From NCBI GenBank assembly GCA_040217695.1, contig JBEHWO010000113.1:1-17093 (forward strand): 17,093 nucleotides of DNA, in the 5' to 3' direction. Positions 1-8,488 of the stretch are shown piece after piece. The position numbers and the translations under genes were made by a program. Numbering within the stretch: the first letter of the stretch is position 1; each line of letters starts with the position of its first letter. This DNA comes from CALARM01 sp040217695 (GTDB taxonomy: Bacteria; Vulcanimicrobiota; SpSt-956; JAKJGF01). Under the pieces are notes generated by a model that was given only the letters and a program-made list of their open reading frames with translations, had not been told where the DNA came from and searched no databases.

Positions 1-1641
1 GATAGAATCCTGTGCCATTCTGTCTCTCAGTATATCAGAAGATATGAATCCATTACCAAGCATCTGATTCCACAATGTACTTCTATCACCTTTCACAAGA
101 TACCCCTGACTGTCATCGGCTCTGGAGCCATAAATCTCAACCGGTGAACCTACCTGAGCGTATTCATAGAGGTCTTCCGCATCGGATATATACATTCTTA
201 TACATCCATGAGAATCAGGATATCCTATTGACCATGATGAAGGTGTGCCATGAATACCGATACCATGTTCACTTAAACCCATCCATCTGGTTCCGAGAGG
301 ATTACCGGGCCCGGGGCCTATAGGCTTTAAACCTTTTGCCCAGGGGGACGGAGGGGGATACCATGTAGGATAGGGCTGTTTATCTTTTATATAATATTTT
401 CCCGTAGGAGTAGGCCAAGAGTATGACCCGCATGCTATAGGATAGGTTTTTATAAGTTTTTCGGAAGGAGAGAATAAAAAGAGGGTAAATTCATTAAGAT
501 ATACTTTTATTCTGTTGCAAAAAATACCGACGCGGGATCTGTCAATTACAGGAGATGGATCCAGTTTCATAAAATGTTCATATTTTTCGACAGATCTGAC
601 CGTTGTTTTATCATAAACTCCTGACAGATAACCTTCTTTTAAAAATCCTGCTCCTATAAGAGATTTCTGTAACTGTATGACATCCTGCCCTCTGGCACCG
701 GGTCTGAGAGTTTTTTCTCCGAAAATCTCTGACGAGTCAACAACAAAAGACCATGACTTTTTCGTTATTCCTCCTGATTTGTCTTCTGCAACGGCAATTA
801 CTTTATATTCTCCGTCATCAAGGTTTTCCAGGAAAGCACTGAACAGTCCGTCCCGTAACACAGGAACTATTTTCTTATTATCAATCAGGAAATATACATC
901 AGAAAGTCCGCTTCCTTTATCTGTAATAAGAGTCTGTACATATACAGAACTCTCATAACATACTGCTTTATCTGCCGGTGTATGAGCTATAACTTCGGGA
1001 GGGGAATCATCAACAGTAAAAGTAAGATTTTTACTGTTTTCATTACCTGCCGGATCCACTGCAGTTACAGTCATGACATTTACGCCCTGATTAAAGAAAA
1101 TTTCCTTTTTAAACATACCTGTTTCTAAAGATTTGGCAGTAAAAGTCATACCGTTAATAAAAAAAGTAATCTTCGAGAAAGGGTCACTGTATCCTTTTAC
1201 GGTAAACTTACTGCTGTTCAGCATTTCGGGAGAAATTATCTGAATGGACGGCTTTACAGTATCAATCGTAAAATATATTGACATGTTATAAGGAGCCATA
1301 GAATAAAGGTTAACACCGGAATATATCTTTAAATTATGCAATCCTTCTGTCAGCCCTTCAAATTTTACCGATGCTTTTCCGGCAGAGTAAATTACGGATT
1401 TTGTAATATCCCTGTTATCCAGATAGAAGTTAAAAGGGTGAAAACTTGAAGGATAATTCATTTCCATATTAACTTCATGAACATTAAAATATTGATTATT
1501 TTTAATACTGATAGAAGAAAGACTGTTTTCAAAGGTAAGATGGTTTGACAGCCAGAAAAATAATGTTCCCAGAACAAGTAACATTATTATAGCAGGTAAA
1601 GCAATAATTAAATGTTTTTTATGTTCTATATTAATGGACAC
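1..1641 (-). CDS. Membrane-anchored L,D-transpeptidase (YkuD) with Ig-like and peptidoglycan-binding domains, 3' end outside window
   Basis: Reading the minus strand from GTG 1641 gives 547 uninterrupted residues to the window edge. The GTG directly follows an in-frame TAA and has a GAGG Shine-Dalgarno 9 nt upstream, which fixes the start. Residues about 10-32 are one hydrophobic anchor, placing the rest outside the membrane. Residues about 125-211 and 212-301 look like two Ig-like repeats, each opening with a D-x-x-P-P/S type linker. Residues 313-356 resemble a PG_binding_1 domain (RPGARGQDVIQLQKSL). Residues about 375-504 are the YkuD catalytic domain with HGIGIHGT (His464) and SHGCIRM (Ser477, Cys480 nucleophile, Arg482). 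Known role of the family: forming 3-3 peptide cross-links in peptidoglycan or attaching proteins to it. About 43 residues continue past the catalytic domain, so a further C-terminal part may exist. Family call is secure; the physiological role is inferred. Confidence 0.93.
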   Translation of the reverse strand, partial: MSINIEHKKHLIIALPAIIMLLVLGTLFFWLSNHLTFENSLSSISIKNNQYFNVHEVNMEMNYPSSFHPFNFYLDNRDITKSVIYSAGKASVKFEGLTEGLHNLKIYSGVNLYSMAPYNMSIYFTIDTVKPSIQIISPEMLNSSKFTVKGYSDPFSKITFFINGMTFTAKSLETGMFKKEIFFNQGVNVMTVTAVDPAGNENSKNLTFTVDDSPPEVIAHTPADKAVCYESSVYVQTLITDKGSGLSDVYFLIDNKKIVPVLRDGLFSAFLENLDDGEYKVIAVAEDKSGGITKKSWSFVVDSSEIFGEKTLRPGARGQDVIQLQKSLIGAGFLKEGYLSGVYDKTTVRSVEKYEHFMKLDPSPVIDRSRVGIFCNRIKVYLNEFTLFLFSPSEKLIKTYPIACGSYSWPTPTGKYYIKDKQPYPTWYPPPSPWAKGLKPIGPGPGNPLGTRWMGLSEHGIGIHGTPSSWSIGYPDSHGCIRMYISDAEDLYEYAQVGSPVEIYGSRADDSQGYLVKGDRSTLWNQMLGNGFISSDILRDRMAQDSI

Positions 1642-1660
1642 TTAAATCAACCTCAACAAT

Positions 1661-1695
1661 CGTAACAGGTGACGGGCAATGCGTGACCGGTAAAT
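1661..1695. repeat. Heptad repeat cluster A
   Basis: Five consecutive 7-bp units: CGTAACA, GGTGACG, GGCAATG, CGTGACC, GGTAAAT. The units differ, but a GTRA-like core recurs at the same phase in four of the five. It lies just upstream of the L,D-transpeptidase ribosome-binding site, so it would be in that gene's leader or promoter. Confidence 0.5.
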
Positions 1696-1773
1696 GTTAA
1701 AAGTATTACATCTTCACAATTAAAAGATTCAATTTTATTTTTTAAATTCCTTTTTTTATACAAAATTATTAAA

Positions 1774-1840
1774 GTGAGTGGTGAGTGGTGAAAAGTGAAA
1801 AGTAAGAAAAATCCTGTTTTTTCACTATTCACTTTTCACT
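1774..1840. repeat. Heptad repeat cluster B, inverted pair
   Basis: The left arm reads GTGAGTG twice, GTGAAAA twice, then GTAAGAA (1774-1808). After a short loop the right arm (1817-1840) holds the reverse complement of GTGAAAA, GTGAATA, GTGAAAA. The arms can form an imperfect hairpin. No coding potential is visible here. Confidence 0.65.
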
Positions 1841-1871
1841 AACAACCATGACCGGTTCGGTCACAACGAAG

Positions 1872-1927
1872 TATGAGAATTTGTTCCTCCTGTCACGCGT
1901 AACGCGTTACGCGTTACGATTCTCATA
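1872..1927. repeat. Heptad cluster C: 20-bp palindrome nested in a 9-bp inverted repeat
   Basis: TATGAGAAT (1872-1880) and ATTCTCATA (1919-1927) are exact reverse complements. Between them, 1891-1918 splits into the heptads TGTCACG, CGTAACG, CGTTACG, CGTTACG, and 1895-1914 is a perfect 20-bp palindrome. A smaller TGACCG/CGGTCA hairpin sits just to the left, around 1850-1864. The remainder of the divergent gap (1928-2075) shows nothing recognisable. Confidence 0.65.
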
Positions 1928-2075
1928 TAAATTAATAGATTTATGAAATCACGCACAATTTCCAGTAAAAATGAATCTACCTGTCGTAAAAAAACACTAT
2001 CAAAAGACACAATCCTATTGCCCTTAATGTGAATGCCTGGTATAATAATTACCGTACAATATTTCTCAGGATATT

Positions 2076-2104
2076 TTGACTATGTCATAAATTTTGTGTA
2101 AACT
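2076..2104 (+). promoter_or_regulatory. Candidate sigma70-type promoter for the pilT operon
   Basis: TTGACT (2076-2081) and TAAACT (2099-2104) are 17 bp apart, matching the -35 and -10 consensus at 5 of 6 and 4 of 6 positions. It lies about 80 bp before the first pilT-like gene. The -10 overlaps the left arm of the inverted repeat at 2097-2137. Confidence 0.35.
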
Positions 2105-2137
2105 TCTGTTAAATCCTTATTGTATAGTAAGTTTACA
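2097..2137. promoter_or_regulatory. Inverted repeat, possible operator before the pilT operon
   Basis: TGTAAACTT (2097-2105) and AAGTTTACA (2129-2137) are perfect 9-bp inverted arms with a 23-nt spacer. Their overlap with the candidate -10 suggests a dimeric-regulator site or two half-sites. An RNA hairpin is possible but the loop is long and no T-tract follows. Confidence 0.35.
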
Positions 2138-2180
2138 TAAAACATCTTACACTCTCATATTTATATAGAAGGAGAAAGCT

Positions 2181-3245
2181 ATGCATAGAATTGATGAGTT
2201 GCTTCTTGCAGTCCTCGACAAAGGAGGGTCTGACCTTCATATATCGACAGACTCAAAACCAATTATAAGGCTTCATGGTGATCTCGTAACACTTGAAGAT
2301 TTTCCTATACTGACCAATATGGATACAGAAGAAATGTTTTCCGAAATACTGAATGATGACCAGAAATCCGAACTTGAGCAGGAAAGAGCAATGAGTTTCT
2401 GTTATGAAATGAGTTTTGATCAGGAAGAATTTCGTTTCAGAGCAAATGTTTTTGAACAGAGAAAAGGATGGGATGGTGCTTTCCGTGTAATACCCCTGGA
2501 AATCCCATCAATGGAAGAACTCAATATACCGGATTCAGTAAAACATTTTGCCGAAATACACCAGGGGCTGGTCGTAGTTACAGGGCCAAGCGGCTGTGGT
2601 AAGACTACCACCCTTGCTTCAATAATAAATTTTATAAACGAAAACTACAGTAAACATATAATAACACTGGAGGAACCAATAGAGTATATTCATCCTCATA
2701 AAAATTCTATAGTAAGGCAGAGAGAAATAAATCTCCATACGCCAACTTACAGAGATGCTCTTACTGCTGCAATGAGAGAAGATCCTGATGTTATACTTAT
2801 AGGTGAAATGTCAGATGCTGACAGCATTCAATTTGCAATGACTGCCGCAGAAACAGGTCATCTTGTTTTCAGCACTCTCCATACGTCAAGTGCCGCGAGA
2901 ACAATTGACAGACTGATCGATACATTCCCTGCAAGGCAGCAGGCACAGGTAAGAATTATGCTCTCAGAATCACTGAAAGGTGTCGTTTCACAGCAGCTTA
3001 TAAAAAAGAAAGACGGAAGCGGCAGAGCGGCAGCATTCGAAATACTTGTAGGATGTATACCTCTTGCAACAATCATAAGAGAAAGAAGAACTTTCCAGAT
3101 ACCATCATTGATACAGACAAGTAAAAGTCTTGGTATGCAGTCCATGGATAATTCTCTTCTCAATCTCTACAACAGAGGTCTGATAACAACAGAAGCAGCC
3201 CGCAGCGCAGCTATGGATGAAACTATGTTCGGAGAATCCAGATAA
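2181..3245 (+). CDS. PilT-like type IV pilus retraction ATPase, paralogue 1
   Basis: 354 residues, the usual PilT length. An AAGGAG Shine-Dalgarno lies 6 nt before ATG 2181. The N-terminal PAS-like part has the SDLHI motif (17-21), followed by a RecA-like core: Walker A GPSGCGKT (135-142), Asp box ITLEEPIEYIH, Walker B DPDVILIGEM (201-210), His box GHLVFSTLHT (226-235) and the C-terminal IPSLIQT segment. PilT hexamers sit at the cytoplasmic base of the type IV pilus and use ATP to depolymerise pilin. Two motifs deviate: the Asp box has EEP for the usual EDP, and the Walker B region reads GEMSD where PilT has GEMRD. The gene leads a cluster with a second PilT paralogue 16 nt downstream. It could serve an accessory PilU-like role; the family assignment is secure, the division of roles is not. 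Confidence 0.93.
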   Translation: MHRIDELLLAVLDKGGSDLHISTDSKPIIRLHGDLVTLEDFPILTNMDTEEMFSEILNDDQKSELEQERAMSFCYEMSFDQEEFRFRANVFEQRKGWDGAFRVIPLEIPSMEELNIPDSVKHFAEIHQGLVVVTGPSGCGKTTTLASIINFINENYSKHIITLEEPIEYIHPHKNSIVRQREINLHTPTYRDALTAAMREDPDVILIGEMSDADSIQFAMTAAETGHLVFSTLHTSSAARTIDRLIDTFPARQQAQVRIMLSESLKGVVSQQLIKKKDGSGRAAAFEILVGCIPLATIIRERRTFQIPSLIQTSKSLGMQSMDNSLLNLYNRGLITTEAARSAAMDETMFGESR

Positions 3246-3261
3246 ATGGAAGGAGACTTTT

Positions 3262-4359
3262 ATGTCAAAAGTAATAGTTAATACGATAAAAACCGATTTC
3301 GGACATGATTATAAAGTGGAAAATCTTTTTCAGCTTATGGTTGAATATAATGCATCAGATCTTCATCTAGCAATAGGAGCTCCTCCGACTTTAAGAATAA
3401 TGGGTGATCTTACAAGGACAGAACTTCCGGAATTAGGTCCTGATAAAATAATGGAAATGGTATACAGTTTATTAAATAAAAAACAGATACAGGTACTTGA
3501 AGAAACAGGGGATCTGGATTTTGCCAGTGAAGTCCCCGGTCTTTCAAGGTTCAGAGGGAATGCCCTTTTCGAAAAAAATGGTCTGGGAGCGGTATTCAGA
3601 CTCATTCCTACTGTTGTTCCCAATATAGATACACTGGGGTTACCGGAGGTATTGAAAAAAGTATGTAATAACACCAAAGGCGGTCTTGTTATAGTAACAG
3701 GTGCGACAGGGAACGGTAAATCTACCACTCTGGCTGCCATGATTGACTATATAAATCGCACCAGAAATGCCCATATCATTACAATAGAAGATCCTGTAGA
3801 ATTTTTACATGAAAGCAACAAAAGCCTTATAGTACATAGAGAAGTCGGACTTCATACAAAATCCTTTGCCAGTGCCATTAAAGATTCTGTAAGAGAAGAC
3901 CCGGATATATTACTCATAGGAGAATTAAGGGATTTTGAATCTATAACCTATGCACTGAAAGCTGCAGACATTGGTATACTTGTATTCGGCACGCTTCATA
4001 CAAACAGTGCATCCAAAACCCTGGACAGAATAATTGACGTATTCCCCCCTGAACAACACAGCCAGGTAAGATCACTTATTGCGGAATCACTTCAGGCTGT
4101 AGTAGCCCAGATACTTGTTAAAACAAAAGACGGGAAAGGTCGTGTACCTGCTGTTGAAGTACTGCTCTCTGCTTCCGGACTATCAAATATGATAAGAGAC
4201 GGTAAAACAACAATGATCCCTACCATTATTCAGAGCGGCGCCGATGTAGGCATGCAGAGTCTTGACACAGCTCTCGGTAAACTTGTGAGACAGGGTAAAA
4301 TAAGTATGGAAGCGGCAAAAGAACGAGCACTTGATGTAACACGTCTCGGTGTGGGGTAA
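3262..4359 (+). CDS. PilT-like type IV pilus retraction ATPase, paralogue 2
   Basis: I start it at ATG 3262, 365 residues, because AAGGAG lies 6 nt upstream and homology begins soon after. An in-frame ATG at 3217 would overlap the preceding gene and has no ribosome-binding site. Motifs: SDLHL (32-36), Walker A GATGNGKS (147-154), canonical Asp box ITIEDPVEF, Walker B DPDILLIGELRD (213-224) and VFGTLHT. The His box reads IGILVF where PilT has TGHLVF, so its first histidine is replaced by isoleucine. The upstream RxRVN-RQRxG region is also altered (FRGNALFEKNG). The deviations differ from those in paralogue 1, so the two may work as a pair. rnz starts 2 nt after this stop, which implies co-transcription and probably coupled translation. 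Confidence 0.93.
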   Translation: MSKVIVNTIKTDFGHDYKVENLFQLMVEYNASDLHLAIGAPPTLRIMGDLTRTELPELGPDKIMEMVYSLLNKKQIQVLEETGDLDFASEVPGLSRFRGNALFEKNGLGAVFRLIPTVVPNIDTLGLPEVLKKVCNNTKGGLVIVTGATGNGKSTTLAAMIDYINRTRNAHIITIEDPVEFLHESNKSLIVHREVGLHTKSFASAIKDSVREDPDILLIGELRDFESITYALKAADIGILVFGTLHTNSASKTLDRIIDVFPPEQHSQVRSLIAESLQAVVAQILVKTKDGKGRVPAVEVLLSASGLSNMIRDGKTTMIPTIIQSGADVGMQSLDTALGKLVRQGKISMEAAKERALDVTRLGVG

Positions 4360-4361
4360 AC

Positions 4362-5282
4362 ATGAAAGTAATTACACTGGGAACCGGGGCGGCTGTGCCA
4401 ACCCTGAGAAGAGGCCATCCTGCAGTGGCACTCTGGTGGGATGGGAATTATTTTCTTTTTGACTGCGGTGAAGGAACTCAAATACAATATCGCAGAGCAG
4501 GGCTGAAATTTTCCAGGCTTTCGGCTATTTTTATTTCCCATCTTCATGGAGATCATATACTCGGAATAATGGGATTTCTTATGTCTCTCGAGCTTGCGGA
4601 AAGAGAAAAACCTCTTAAAATATACGGGCCGGCCGGCATAGAAGAATATATAGAAACATCAAAAAGACTTATGTGCACAGTGTTTAACTTCGATATTACA
4701 ATACATGAAATTACGGAAGAATTTTTACTCACAGAAGAGGGTTATACAATAAGATCACTTCCCCTGGATCACAGAGTTTTTTCACTGGGATATTCCTTTA
4801 CGGAACATGACAGACCGGGAAAATTCAATATAAAAAAAGCAAAAGAACTTGGAATCCCTGAAGGACCTCTCTACGGAAAACTCCAGAAAGGTGAAGATGT
4901 TACACTTGCTGACGGAAGATTAATAAAATCTTCGGATATAGTAGGAAAACCTTTACGGGGCAGAAAATTTGTCTACTGCGGTGATACAAGGCCATGTGAA
5001 AATGTTATAAAACTTGCAGACCGTGCAGATCTGCTTATATATGAAGGAACCTTTGACAGAGAGTCACGGGAAAAAGCCAAAATAAGCGGCCATTCAACAA
5101 CGGAAGAAGCTGCAGAGATTGCAAAAAAATCAGGAGTAAAAAAATTAATAGTAAATCATATAAGCTCAAGATATCAGGATGAAGAACTGCTTCTGTCAGG
5201 AAGCAGAGATATTTTCCCGCGGCTAATACTGGCAAGGGATTTAATGGAGGTGGAAATAAAATCAGTATCCGTCGATAAATGA
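4362..5282 (+). CDS. rnz: Ribonuclease Z (tRNA 3'-end endonuclease)
   Basis: 306 residues, the usual bacterial RNase Z length. It is a metallo-beta-lactamase-fold endonuclease that removes the 3' trailer of tRNA precursors (EC 3.1.26.11). The signature is complete: GTGAAVPTLRRGHPA near the N-terminus, FDCGEGTQ, the zinc motif SHLHGDH (His60, His62, Asp64, His65), His137, CGDTR (Asp208), SGHST (His244) and NHISSRY (His266). The stretch around residues 148-195 (PGKFN, GPLYGKL) corresponds to the flexible exosite arm that grips tRNA. It begins 2 nt after the PilT paralogue; the only Shine-Dalgarno-like sequence is a weak GTGGGG inside the preceding gene, so translation is probably coupled. Its position behind pilus ATPases looks like convenience, not shared function. 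Confidence 0.95.
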   Translation: MKVITLGTGAAVPTLRRGHPAVALWWDGNYFLFDCGEGTQIQYRRAGLKFSRLSAIFISHLHGDHILGIMGFLMSLELAEREKPLKIYGPAGIEEYIETSKRLMCTVFNFDITIHEITEEFLLTEEGYTIRSLPLDHRVFSLGYSFTEHDRPGKFNIKKAKELGIPEGPLYGKLQKGEDVTLADGRLIKSSDIVGKPLRGRKFVYCGDTRPCENVIKLADRADLLIYEGTFDRESREKAKISGHSTTEEAAEIAKKSGVKKLIVNHISSRYQDEELLLSGSRDIFPRLILARDLMEVEIKSVSVDK

Positions 5283-5333
5283 CAGCTAATCAATTAATTA
5301 CTGAGGTGAGCATAAATAATACAGATACGTTCT

Positions 5334-5361
5334 CGTGATGCGTAACGCGTAACGCGTGACG
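5334..5361. repeat. Heptad repeat cluster D
   Basis: Exactly four 7-bp units, CGTGATG, CGTAACG, CGTAACG, CGTGACG, followed by GGGAGG. It lies between rnz and the STAS gene and contains a GTG (5356) in frame with the STAS gene, which could mislead start-site prediction. The rest of the 139-bp gap shows nothing recognisable. Confidence 0.65.
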
Positions 5362-5421
5362 GGAGGAATACGTTTATTACATGCTTATACTCAGATCAAT
5401 AAAAGGAAAGGAGAATATGAG

Positions 5422-5802
5422 ATGGAAGGGACAGGTGCCAGGATCAAAATAAGCGAATTAAATCCATCTGTTATGGTCATTCAATTATCAGGTAAAATCG
5501 ATACCACCACATCAGATAAAATTTCTCAGGAAGTTGTAGAGGTAATAGAACAAATGCAGACAGGAATTCTATTTAACCTGAAAGATGTAACTTTTGTCAG
5601 CAGTGCAGGTATAAGAATGTTTTTAACTGCCTGTAAAAAAGCGGGGACTATGGGTCTGAAATCAGCAATGTGTTATGTCAATCCCTCAATTTATAAAATC
5701 TTCAAAGTAGCGGGCCTTGAAAAATCATTTAATATTTTTGATGACGAAAGTCAGGCTTTAAATACTGTGTGGCCCCCCGGTAATACTGAAAAACTGACCT
5801 GA
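5422..5802 (+). CDS. STAS-domain anti-sigma-factor antagonist (SpoIIAA/RsbV-like)
   Basis: I choose ATG 5422 (126 residues) because AAGGAG lies 8 nt upstream. The longer reading from GTG 5356 would begin inside a repeat and adds no conserved sequence. The protein is a single STAS domain: an initial beta strand (VMVIQLSGKIDTTTS), then NLKDVTFVSSAGIRMFL with the SSAG turn where family members carry the regulatory phospho-serine, then KVAGLEKSFNIFDD. Proteins of this family bind anti-sigma kinases when unphosphorylated and so free a sigma factor or other partner. No kinase, phosphatase or sigma gene is visible in the window, so the partner must be encoded elsewhere. adhE starts 60 bp downstream on the same strand; a regulatory link is possible but unproven. 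Confidence 0.88.
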   Translation: MEGTGARIKISELNPSVMVIQLSGKIDTTTSDKISQEVVEVIEQMQTGILFNLKDVTFVSSAGIRMFLTACKKAGTMGLKSAMCYVNPSIYKIFKVAGLEKSFNIFDDESQALNTVWPPGNTEKLT

Positions 5803-5862
5803 TGTACGCCCCGGAGACTTATGCTTACTGAATCATAAATTTGAGAGATAAGGAGAAACCCT

Positions 5863-8454
5863 ATGGAAACAACAGAATGTGATGTAAACCAAATGGTAAA
5901 TGAAATGATTACGCAGGCGAAAGAAGCTGCTGCTATATTCACCCAGTATACACAGGAAGAAGTAGATAATATTGTCTACAGAGTAGCAAAAGCCGGTGCC
6001 GCTAAAAGAGTAGAACTTGCTAAAATGGCGGCAAAAGAGACAGGTATGGGGGTTTTTGAAGACAAGGCCATAAAAAACCTTTTTGCAACAGAATACATAT
6101 ATAATGACATAAGGGACATAAAGACTGTAGGACTGATAAATGACTGTCCCGAACAGGGTTTAATGGAATTTGCCGAACCTCTCGGTGTAATACTCGGAAT
6201 AACGCCGAGTACAAACCCTACATCGACTGCAATGTTCAAGATCTTACTGGCTCTTAAGACCAGAAATTCAATAATTATATCAGGTGCCAGGAATGCCATA
6301 AAATCCACAAATGAAGCTGCAAGAATTCTTTATGAAGCAGCACTGGAAGCAGGTGCGCCTGATTATGTTGTAAGATGGGTGGAACATCCTTCGAGAGAAC
6401 TTACACATGCTCTTATGACCAGCAATGACATATCATTAATACTTGCAACAGGCGGAACGGGACTGGTTCATGCCTCTTATGGTTCAGGCAACCCTGCTAT
6501 AGGAGTCGGGCCGGGAAATGTTCCTGTTTATATTGAAAAATCAGCCCATATAGCACAGGCGGTAAATGACATACTGCTCAGTAAAACCTTTGATAACGGT
6601 ATGATCTGCGCATCAGAACAGGCTCTTGTAGTGGATCATACAATTAAAGAACAGGTAGAAGAGAAGTTTAAAGAAATGGGAGCCTATTTCCTCTCTAAAG
6701 AAGAAACGAAGATATTGGAAAATGTTGTAATAGATCCTCAAAAGAAGAGTATGAATCCCAGGATAGTAGGACAGTCCCCCCAGAAAATCGGGGAAATAGC
6801 GGGCATTAATATTCCTGAAAATACAAGAATATTGATTGCTTATATGGAAGGAGTGGGAGACGAATATCCTCTGTCCCGTGAAAAACTGTGTCCTTTACTC
6901 GGGTTTTATACTGTAAAATCTTTTGATGAAGCAGTCAATCTGTGTACAGATCTAACACATTTCGGAGGATTAGGACATACGGCTTCAATTTTTTCGAATG
7001 ATAAAGAGGTTGTCAAAGAATTCGGGAAGACAATTAATGCAGGCAGAATCGTGGTAAATTCTCCGTCATCTCACGGCGGAATCGGTGATATATACAACTG
7101 TCTCCATCCCTCCTTGACCCTTGGTTGCGGTGCAGGAGGTCGAAATATTACTACAGATAATGTAACAGTAAAGCATTTACTGAATATAAAAAGAATTTCG
7201 AAAAGGATGTTGAATATGAAGTGGTTCCGCGTTCCCTCCAGAATTTATTTTGAACCGGGTTGTCTGGATGTTTTCTTCAAGCATGAAATTAAAGAATTAC
7301 ATGTTCATCATGCATTTATCGTATGCACCGGTTCTGCCATAAGACAGGGGGCAGTTTCCCTGATACAGGCAGACCTTCAAAAAGCAGGTATAAATTCCAC
7401 AATATTCTCGGATATTAAATCAGATCCTACGATTGCAATGATTGAAACAGGAGTTAATGCCATGAAAAAAATCAACCCTGATCTTATCATTGCCGTGGGA
7501 GGCGGTTCTCCCATCGATGCGGCCAAAGCCATGTGGCTCTTATATGAACAGCCTGACCTGTCTTTTGATGAGTTAAAACTCTATTTCATGGATATAAGAA
7601 AAAGAATAGTCAAATTCCCGGCACTCGGGAAAAAGGCAAAATTTATCGCCATACCTACAACGAGCGGAACAGGCTCTGAAGTAACTGCTTTTACAGTTGT
7701 AACAGACGAAAAGACAAATAAAAAATATCCTATTGCTGATTATGCGATTACGCCGGATATTGCCATAATAGATCCCAATCTTGTCATGACTGTTCCGAAG
7801 GAGGTAACTGCCGACACAGGTCTTGATGCCCTTTCTCATGGTCTTGAATGTTATGTTTCCGCAGTAGCTTCCGATTATACCGATCCCCTTGCCCTGAGGG
7901 CAATGCAGTTAATATTTAAATATCTGCCGAAGGCATATAATAACGGTCACGATGCCGAAGCCCGCGAGAGAATGCATAATGCAGCAACTATTGCAGGCAT
8001 GGCATTTACCAATGCATTTCTCGGGATAAATCATGCTCTGGCACATATCCTGGGGGCTACATTCCATATTCCTCATGGCAGAGCAAATGCATTTATGATG
8101 GTTCCTGTAATACGTTACAATGCTTCTCAGCCTAAAAAGCTCATTGCTTTCCCGAATTATACCTATCCTAAATCCAGAGAAAGATACGCCGAAATTGCCG
8201 ATACTTTAAAACTTAAATGTTCAACGCCGGAAGAAGGTGTAGAGAGTCTCATTAAAGCAATAGAAGATCTGAAATCACAGGTCGGAATACCGAAAACACT
8301 GAGGGAAGCAGGCATACCGGAAGAAGCTTTCAAAGCAGAGATTAAAAGAATGGCGGAAATTGCCTTTGAAGATCAATGTGTGGTGTCAAATGCCAGTTAT
8401 CCTCTCGTAGAGGATCTTGAGAAAATACTGTGGGAAGCTTATAACGGTCAATAG
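5863..8454 (+). CDS. adhE: Bifunctional acetaldehyde-CoA/alcohol dehydrogenase
   Basis: 863 residues, close to the usual 870-890 of AdhE. AAGGAG lies 7 nt before ATG 5863. It reduces acetyl-CoA to acetaldehyde and then ethanol with NADH, recycling NAD+ in fermentation, and family members form long filaments called spirosomes. The N-terminal half (about 1-440) is the acylating aldehyde dehydrogenase, with GITPSTNP, GVGPGNVP and the catalytic cysteine in DNGMICASEQ (Cys249). The C-terminal half (about 450-863) is an iron-dependent alcohol dehydrogenase, with GGGSPIDAAK (546-555), TTSGTGSE and the four expected iron ligands Asp655, His659, His724 and His738. No key residue is missing and no frame disruption is seen, so it should be active. 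It is followed by a palindromic repeat and the convergent ATPase gene. Confidence 0.97.
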   Translation: METTECDVNQMVNEMITQAKEAAAIFTQYTQEEVDNIVYRVAKAGAAKRVELAKMAAKETGMGVFEDKAIKNLFATEYIYNDIRDIKTVGLINDCPEQGLMEFAEPLGVILGITPSTNPTSTAMFKILLALKTRNSIIISGARNAIKSTNEAARILYEAALEAGAPDYVVRWVEHPSRELTHALMTSNDISLILATGGTGLVHASYGSGNPAIGVGPGNVPVYIEKSAHIAQAVNDILLSKTFDNGMICASEQALVVDHTIKEQVEEKFKEMGAYFLSKEETKILENVVIDPQKKSMNPRIVGQSPQKIGEIAGINIPENTRILIAYMEGVGDEYPLSREKLCPLLGFYTVKSFDEAVNLCTDLTHFGGLGHTASIFSNDKEVVKEFGKTINAGRIVVNSPSSHGGIGDIYNCLHPSLTLGCGAGGRNITTDNVTVKHLLNIKRISKRMLNMKWFRVPSRIYFEPGCLDVFFKHEIKELHVHHAFIVCTGSAIRQGAVSLIQADLQKAGINSTIFSDIKSDPTIAMIETGVNAMKKINPDLIIAVGGGSPIDAAKAMWLLYEQPDLSFDELKLYFMDIRKRIVKFPALGKKAKFIAIPTTSGTGSEVTAFTVVTDEKTNKKYPIADYAITPDIAIIDPNLVMTVPKEVTADTGLDALSHGLECYVSAVASDYTDPLALRAMQLIFKYLPKAYNNGHDAEARERMHNAATIAGMAFTNAFLGINHALAHILGATFHIPHGRANAFMMVPVIRYNASQPKKLIAFPNYTYPKSRERYAEIADTLKLKCSTPEEGVESLIKAIEDLKSQVGIPKTLREAGIPEEAFKAEIKRMAEIAFEDQCVVSNASYPLVEDLEKILWEAYNGQ

Positions 8455-8488
8455 TAGTTAACCACATTGATTTTAGCGGACAAACCTC

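Noticed and set aside
75..958. Plus-strand frames at 75-323 and 677-958
   Set aside because: They lie opposite the L,D-transpeptidase, whose minus-strand frame is open throughout and has clear catalytic motifs.
3217..3261. Longer start for PilT paralogue 2
   Set aside because: It overlaps the previous gene, lacks a ribosome-binding site and adds non-conserved residues; ATG 3262 has a well-spaced AAGGAG.
5356..5421. GTG 5356 as start of the STAS gene
   Set aside because: The GTG falls inside heptad cluster D, and ATG 5422 has a good Shine-Dalgarno.
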